Below are positions 58,295 through 64,000 of a stretch of 64,000 nucleotides of DNA, one piece after another; positions within the stretch are counted from its first letter, which is position 1, and each line of letters begins with the position of its first letter. Position numbers and translations under genes: made by a program. The notes under the pieces are model-generated. The model was not told where the DNA came from and ran no database searches. It saw only the letters and a program-made list of their open reading frames with translations. The stretch is from Helianthus annuus. Its lineage: Eukaryota > Streptophyta > Magnoliopsida > Asterales > Asteraceae. The stretch lies in assembly GCF_002127325.2 (NCBI RefSeq), contig NC_035437.2, forward strand, positions 166,810,263 to 166,874,262, given 5' to 3'.

Positions 58295-58853
58295 TAATCC
58301 CATCGAGACTAACTAGATGGGTGAGCTTAATACATGACCAACTTGAATGCTAGAGGTATTTCAATAAACTTTAAGGTGTCCTTACTTGTTTTAGGGCACG
58401 ATTAGATCGGGTTATTTCACGTATACAGCTTGGACATTGATTTCTAGCATACGCACAGAACGCAAAAGAGTGAGTTCATAACACACATAGATCATGTGCT
58501 CATAGAGTGGAACTTAAGCACCATTAATCACACATACAGACTGAGGAACGAAAGGGGTAGATCTATCGGGTGTTGGCGAGCCCCACTCTTGGTCCATGAG
58601 ACATGTTAGAGTTCTTTTGTGTCCCAGTCAAGGGTAATCGACACAAAAATTGTCAAGGGTTAGATTGCTTCCTATATCGGCACACATATTAATGTCCTTA
58701 CAAAACATTAATGATCAACGATTTCATAGACGCTTTACATACCGGGTTTTCAATATGATACATTCAAATGTTGTTGAAGATTCATTTGATACAAGACAAA
58801 AATACATGAATTCACCAACATTATTGTTGACTTTTCAAACTTACATGTAATCG
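58295..58853. other. Region without a gene, possible LTR remnant
   Basis: GGTAGATCTATCGGGT near 58556 also occurs in the LTRs of element D (about 39639 and 49379), so this stretch may be part of an old Gypsy LTR. No coding sequence recognised. Confidence 0.4.
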
Positions 58854-59873
58854 GAACCATATCACATCCTGAATCTAATGAAATAGGATGAATTGAGACG
58901 GTATTTTGTAAATATGTAATTATCTTGAATAGATTCACCATTTCTTTCTTTTCCGATCGCCTGAGAAAAGAAAGATCTTGTTGTTTCTTCAACAATTTCT
59001 GATCTCTAGTGGACCTCTCAGTAGGATTCGAACCCAGATGACGTTCTGACCATCTGTCAGAGAAAAAAGAACGAATGGATCTTGTAGGATTCCCAAGAAA
59101 TTTCCAGAAGCATATGATTAATCATCTGCTTCTCACGTTCCGTGAATAGCCGGGACTTGTTTCTCGAGAAGAGATGGGAAACATGCTCAATATCATTTGA
59201 TTGAATAGTTGACCCAGCCCCTTGTTGTTTGAAAAAACCTTCCACTTCAATTGGTATTTTTTCACGAAAAGCAGACATTAGATAACAAATCCAGTGTTTC
59301 ACTAAGATTTCGAATAGTGGTCCCGAATTCAAGTTGATTCTATTTTGCCTCTTCCTCATAGAAAGACGATCAAAAAATTCCCAACCATGGTCCTTGCGGA
59401 TCGGATCATCCCTATAATATACAAAGACAAACTCCAGATATTTGAGATCTTTCTCTTTGAATAATATCTCAATTCCAGCAACGGTTTCATTAGATATCTT
59501 ACAACTAGAATCGCTCTTTTCCGATCTAGTCCCTCCACCACCGCGAACCCCAGTTAGATTCAGGCATGCTACACTTTTAGTTATTGGGAGAACCCAAGTA
59601 CTCTCTTTCGGATTCAGGAAAGAAGTCTCATAGATCTTTTTTCCTTTTGGAAGATACAGGAGCGAAACAATCAACCTATTGATATTGGAAGACCCAACGG
59701 ATTCTTCCAATGTATCATTTCTGGGTCCAATGGAATTCATAGGTATAGGAAGAAGCCCTATCAAATAGATATTTTTTCTTTCGACCATATTTCGATTGTT
59801 AATACGATATATAAGGACCGCTACTCCAAAGAGTATTACACCCTTGATCGTGAAATATCGATTGCAGCAATTA
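58854..59873 (-). pseudogene. ycf2: Nuclear plastid DNA insertion: ycf2 fragment with internal deletion
   Basis: The minus strand translates as ycf2, the very large chloroplast protein linked to the plastid import motor: [83 protein letters not shown] and [12 protein letters not shown]. At about 59156-59160 it jumps to [13 protein letters not shown], skipping what I recall as well over 100 residues, and continues out of frame to [21 protein letters not shown] and GCDMVP. Frameshifts, for example around 59540-59590, make it non-coding. Both edges leave ycf2 abruptly, as expected for plastid DNA inserted into a nuclear chromosome. Confidence 0.93.
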
Positions 59874-60902
59874 GTGGACTTTGCACGAGGAAACAAGAAA
59901 AGGAACAAGTGTTGGAAGTCGATGTCATCCATTTTGGAGGGTTTGGTTCGTATATCTCGCCCTCGAGCGAGATATAGAATGCAAAGCCTTTACTTATTCA
60001 AACTTGTTTTTGAAATCAAGTTTTATGTCAAAACAATATAACAATGTGTTGTCTTTTGCGAACAATTGTGGCTTGTAACTTATTTCAAATCAATGTCATG
60101 AATGAACATCGTATTTATTTTACTCGTATAGCTTGTTTACTTACATCGTATGCATAGAGAACTAATAACGATCACACCTCGCGCTTCCGCCTATGAGCGG
60201 GTGTAACATGTACTCTAAACATGTGATCACAAGCTTGTCTCTTGCTCCAACTAATTAATTACCTATTAAACACCTCACATATGTTGTACAACAGTATATC
60301 ACACTTTGCTTTACATCCTCCACCTGATTATCTTCATCTACAATATAATCGAGATCCGCTTCCTCAATATCCTCTTCTTATCCTAGATCACTACTTTCTT
60401 TCCTTTCTTTTTTAAATTTCAATGATAGAACTAGATGGAGCAAGTTCACTAATTTTATTCATATTTTCAATTGCAATGATTGAATTAGATGGGCCAACAT
60501 CTTATACTAATTAGTTCATAAACACATGTGAATGCCAATGTTCAACATATATTTCATCAACCTAACGTGAAGGTTTATGGGAGGGAAGATCAGAGTAAGA
60601 TGTGTATACGAAAAATGGGAGTTAGGGTATACACAGGGATTGCATACTGGATACAATAAAGAGGGGTTCAATGTGTTGGATAGCGAGATTATAGAAATAC
60701 CCTTCTCTTTAATGTCCAAGCTAACATCAAATAAACGGAGGGACACAAACGAAAAACTAGGTAAAATGTGCAGGGACTCAACATACGAGAACTTGGAAGT
60801 AGGGACAAACAATGATTGTGCCACTAAACCACATGGACGCATATAGATAGTCTGACACGTTCTAAACATTTCTTTTAAAAAAATTAATTATATATTCATC
60901 CT

Positions 60903-60942
<40 letters not shown>

Positions 60943-61847
60943 TGATCCAGTTAATTATAATGGTTTGGTTTGGCTATTTGGTTCATAAATTATGATGGGA
61001 TTGAATAAATAATGAAAACTTAAAATTTATTTCACACTATGTTTGCTTCTTTTTATATGAAATTTGGATTAGAAAACATTTCATCTAGAAAACATTCGTA
61101 AAATGATTCGGATTTGTAATTTTTTCCCTATTCAATAACCGAATCGATCTGAATTTGGCAGTGTCCGGATCAATCCGAACAAAGTGAATTCAATTCAGAT
61201 CGGTTTCGGTTAATAGCCGAATAAACATAATTCAATCGAATCCGGTCAAATTCAACCTGTGTATAAAACAAAGTAAAACTCACAAACTAGATTGCTTTAG
61301 GTTCGGCTATTTTTATGCAAGCGGTGCATTGAAGTTGCTCTATCTCTTTTTATGTAACACTGAATTAGAGTAAGTATCTCAAGGACCCCACCATATTATC
61401 ATTAAACACAAATTAAAACTCGCAAACTAGATAGATTTTGGTCTTATGTAAATCAAAACAAATAAATTCAAAGTAGATTGATTTAGGTCTTTGTGACCGT
61501 AGAATTCAAGTTGTGAACCAATTTTCTTACATTCCAAGACGAGAAAGATTAGAAAGATGAGATTATAACAAATGGCTTAGCTGGAATTAGGCTAGCTTCT
61601 CTTCGGCCTAAGCTTCACGTTACTACGATTGTTTGGCTCGCAGAAGAGTATTAGACATTAGTTTCACAACTTTGTTAAGTGTAGTTAGAATCTATTAGTA
61701 ATTAGAGGTTTGTTTTGTTTGTTGGAAGTTACTAACAATCTCTTACAACCTACATAAATAATAGAGTTGGCCTTGTTTGAATGTACAAAATACATAATGT
61801 ATAAAATTTATGTCCTCTCTCAGTATTAGATTTCCAAAAACTGTCTT
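59874..61847. other. Intergenic region with a long T tract
   Basis: No recognised gene. A 37-base T run lies at 60905-60941. The minus-strand frame at 60516-60869 reads like dispersed plant repeat sequence and is not supported as a protein. The last 40 bases before 61848 would be the 3' flank of the formin gene. Confidence 0.4.
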
Positions 61848-64000
61848 TCAAACATTAGTTATGTTCTTATGTACAATAACAATACTTTCCGAACAGTTGT
61901 TTGCAGGATTTTGGCAAGCCTCCTTTTCGGCCATCTTTCTGTCAGGTTCAGCCTGTTTAAGATTATCCTCATGGCATTTTCGGAATAGTCTCACAAAGCT
62001 GCTAAGAGTTTGAGTAGCTGCCCACCAAAAATATACAGACACAATAAATCAATAATAATTTTAACTAAATATGGCTAATCGTGTGGGGTCAAGCGGGTTG
62101 GGTAACAAGTCAAAACATGTTCAGATCAAAACAAAACGAGTAACTTTTTGTAACGGTTGGAAAAGAACAAGTTAGGTCAGATTTTGTTGAAATGAAAACA
62201 CTTTTTATCATAATTCGTTAATTTCTCGGTGAGTAGTGACTAACTAATGTGTCAAATATGATTGTAAGACTTATATTGTTTCAGTGATAGTATAAACTTT
62301 CAAATAAAATGATTTAGGAGGTTCTACTTACTGAAAAAATACACTTTGGATGAATTTTGACCACCTGAACCATTTCGTTTTAAGCAAATTGTTTTTATTT
62401 TCCTTTTTCGACCCGTTAGAGATTAAAAAAAAGACTTAAATCGACTCATTCATAAGTAAATGAGTGAACACTTTGACTTTTAATGTTATGCTATACAACT
62501 ATATGAAAGTTACCTTGTTCGAAAGGGCAACGGGAAGGGTCTTCACCAAAATATAAGGCCAATCTATTAGCACTTTGACCCTGTAACAGAAACAGTTAAA
62601 TGAAATAACCCGAAAGGCAACTTTCTTACAATAAAGGGCAAGCCATACTTAAAAGGAACTTAATTTTACTCGGTTTCTGTTTTAGGGAACATTATTATCA
62701 AAATCAACAGTTAAGAGCCTGTTTTATAACCTTATAATAGAATGAGGGGGCCCGGTTACCCGTTAAGGGTTAAGCTGATTGAAAGTATGTTCCCCAAAAT
62801 GGAAACGAAATAGAAATTGTATAAACATATTCCTTACATGTCGAATTTGTCCTAAAATAGTAGTAAAATTTATTGAGATTTACCACAATGGTATAGAAAT
62901 TTGTAGCACTTGTCACTTCCGCCTCAGCGTGGCTGATAAACTCCTTCAATGTCTAACAATGTGAAAAAAATCTTAATTAGTGTTCTAAAATTCCCGATTA
63001 CGACCGCTTAAGCAGTAAACTAATCAGCAACCTAAACTTACGCATCCGGCAGTTCCAAAACAAACAAAGAATATGCCTTGAAATGAACCACTTAGAAGAT
63101 TAAAAGCTAGGTCACTTGACCCATTAGCTCTACTGGTCACGTCATTTATGCTTTATCTCAAACGGGTCAAATCAACAAAAAATTAAGCAAAAAAAAAAGA
63201 AACAAGTCTAATAAGTAGAACAGGTTAAAGGTGCCGAAAGTCTAATTTTAATGGACACAACCTCCGCAATTATTTTATACAAAGATTTTGATTACTATTG
63301 TTATAACATATTATTTGTAACTACATTAACGAGATAATACTTTTCCAAAATTATTAATTGAACAAAAAGTGTTAGTGGGTCAACTGATACGGCCCATTTT
63401 GACCCGTTACTACCTATAATTAGGTGGAAACAAAACATCTCACAAGAAACTCCATAGGATGTTTACCTACCTTGCGAAAACCATTAGATACGGGGCCATC
63501 ATTTGCACATGCTTCTAGTTCATTCTTGACTTTTTTCAGTCCACTTCTAAAAGCTAGCATTTCTTCTGCTAAAGCTTTCAGTTGTATCTGCAAGTTAACA
63601 CATTAGTAAGTAATCCGCTAAAGGTTTTAAAAATAATCTACGCAAAAAATAGATTAATATAATTACATAAACCTTTGTTGCAGCTTCAAGGCTAACAAGA
63701 TCCTCCGGGAAATCTAAAAGAGCTGGTGATTTAGCAGCAACAAGCTGTACAAGAAACAAATGTTGTTTTAGTATGAATCAAAAAGTGCGACATGTCAGCT
63801 TATTAGCAAGACCGGTTCAACTGTTTATATTCTAGAAAAGAAGTATTGTAAAACTAAGTGCTGGTGCTTGTCGTACCTTGCAAAGATAATGCATTAAAGT
63901 CATATTGCTGTTTGATGCTCGTGTTTCTGACAATTTCAAAAGACTATCCAGCTTGAAACCAACTGCCGCACTTGCAAAATTTGAATAATATGAAGAAACT
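61848..64000 (-). CDS. Formin-like protein, C-terminal part of FH2 domain (gene continues past right edge)
   Basis: Six minus-strand exons join in frame: 63877-64000 (partial), 63673-63744, 63471-63587, 62884-62952, 62514-62580 and 61848-62017, all with GT...AG introns. The peptide includes GSAVGFKLDSLLKLSETRAS, TLMHYLCK, DFPEDLVSLEAATK, IQLKALAEEM, NRLALYFGEDPSRCPFEQ and TLSSFVRLFRKCHEDN, the conserved order of a formin FH2 domain, probably a plant class II formin. FH2 domains nucleate and cap actin filaments. No stop or frameshift occurs across the joins, unlike every other host fragment here, so the gene may be functional. The TGA is at 61848-61850. The C-terminal tail is short. The promoter and N-terminal domains lie outside the window. 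Confidence 0.88.

Noticed and set aside
59010..59060. GGATTCGAACC, resembling the T-arm of a tRNA on the opposite strand
   Set aside because: The stretch translates as the expected ycf2 peptide ([18 protein letters not shown]) and no acceptor or anticodon arms can be paired around it.
60516..60869. Minus-strand frame of 117 residues
   Set aside because: Composition and wording resemble a dispersed non-coding plant repeat; no domain or start context supports it.

Overview
The window looks like a transposon-dense stretch of a flowering-plant nuclear genome. Introns, a nuclear copy of chloroplast ycf2, plant retrotransposon lineages (SIRE-like Copia, Tekay-like chromovirus, Tat/Athila-type non-autonomous element) and plant-type host gene pieces all point that way. 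Long-LTR Tekay and large-gag SIRE-like elements fit an Asteraceae genome such as sunflower, but the family assignment is an inference of moderate to low confidence. There is no bacterial operon, CRISPR array or tRNA gene.

Layout. 1-2751 holds captured or decayed gene material: a long inverted repeat carrying a small AT-hook gene fragment (about 138-1255), a minus-strand importin-5-like exon remnant (1632-1826), a TA microsatellite, and the first half of a FURRY-like pseudogene (2431-2751). The FURRY-like sequence resumes at 37046. The 34.3 kb between is one old Copia element (A, 2752-37045, 5-bp target duplication CTGAG) that later received three more elements, each with its own clean 5-bp duplication: a SIRE-like Copia (2880-13883, GTAAA) inside A's 3' LTR, a Tekay-type Gypsy (B, 14376-28208, CTGGC) inside A's RNase H region, and a non-autonomous Tat/Athila-like element (C, 31873-36861, GTAGG) in A's leader. 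LTR comparison by eye gives the expected order: A about 4-5 percent diverged, B and C about 0.5 percent, SIRE-like about 0.3 percent.

At 37336 the FURRY-like sequence runs straight into a 5'-truncated LTR of a second Gypsy element (D, 37336-50078). D is decayed: several stops, a frameshift, and apparent loss of the chromodomain. Both B and D have an extra ORF between the 5' LTR and gag, and D's gag contains an intron-like interruption that restores the frame when removed. A short minus-strand exon resembling plant prostaglandin-E-synthase-2-like (glutaredoxin/GST-fold) proteins abuts D at 50079-50124.

51768-55130 is a chain of small inverted-repeat DNA elements set in TA microsatellites, one of them carrying a nested hAT-type element with an 8-bp duplication. 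55945-58289 is a solo LTR (ACAAG duplication). 58854-59873 is a nuclear plastid DNA insertion from ycf2 with an internal deletion. 61848-64000 is the only convincing active host gene: the 3' part of a formin-like (FH2) gene on the minus strand, with six exons in frame, continuing beyond the right edge.

The genes do not form a pathway. The biology is retrotransposon life cycles, nested insertion, gene-fragment capture and organelle DNA transfer beside one cytoskeletal gene.
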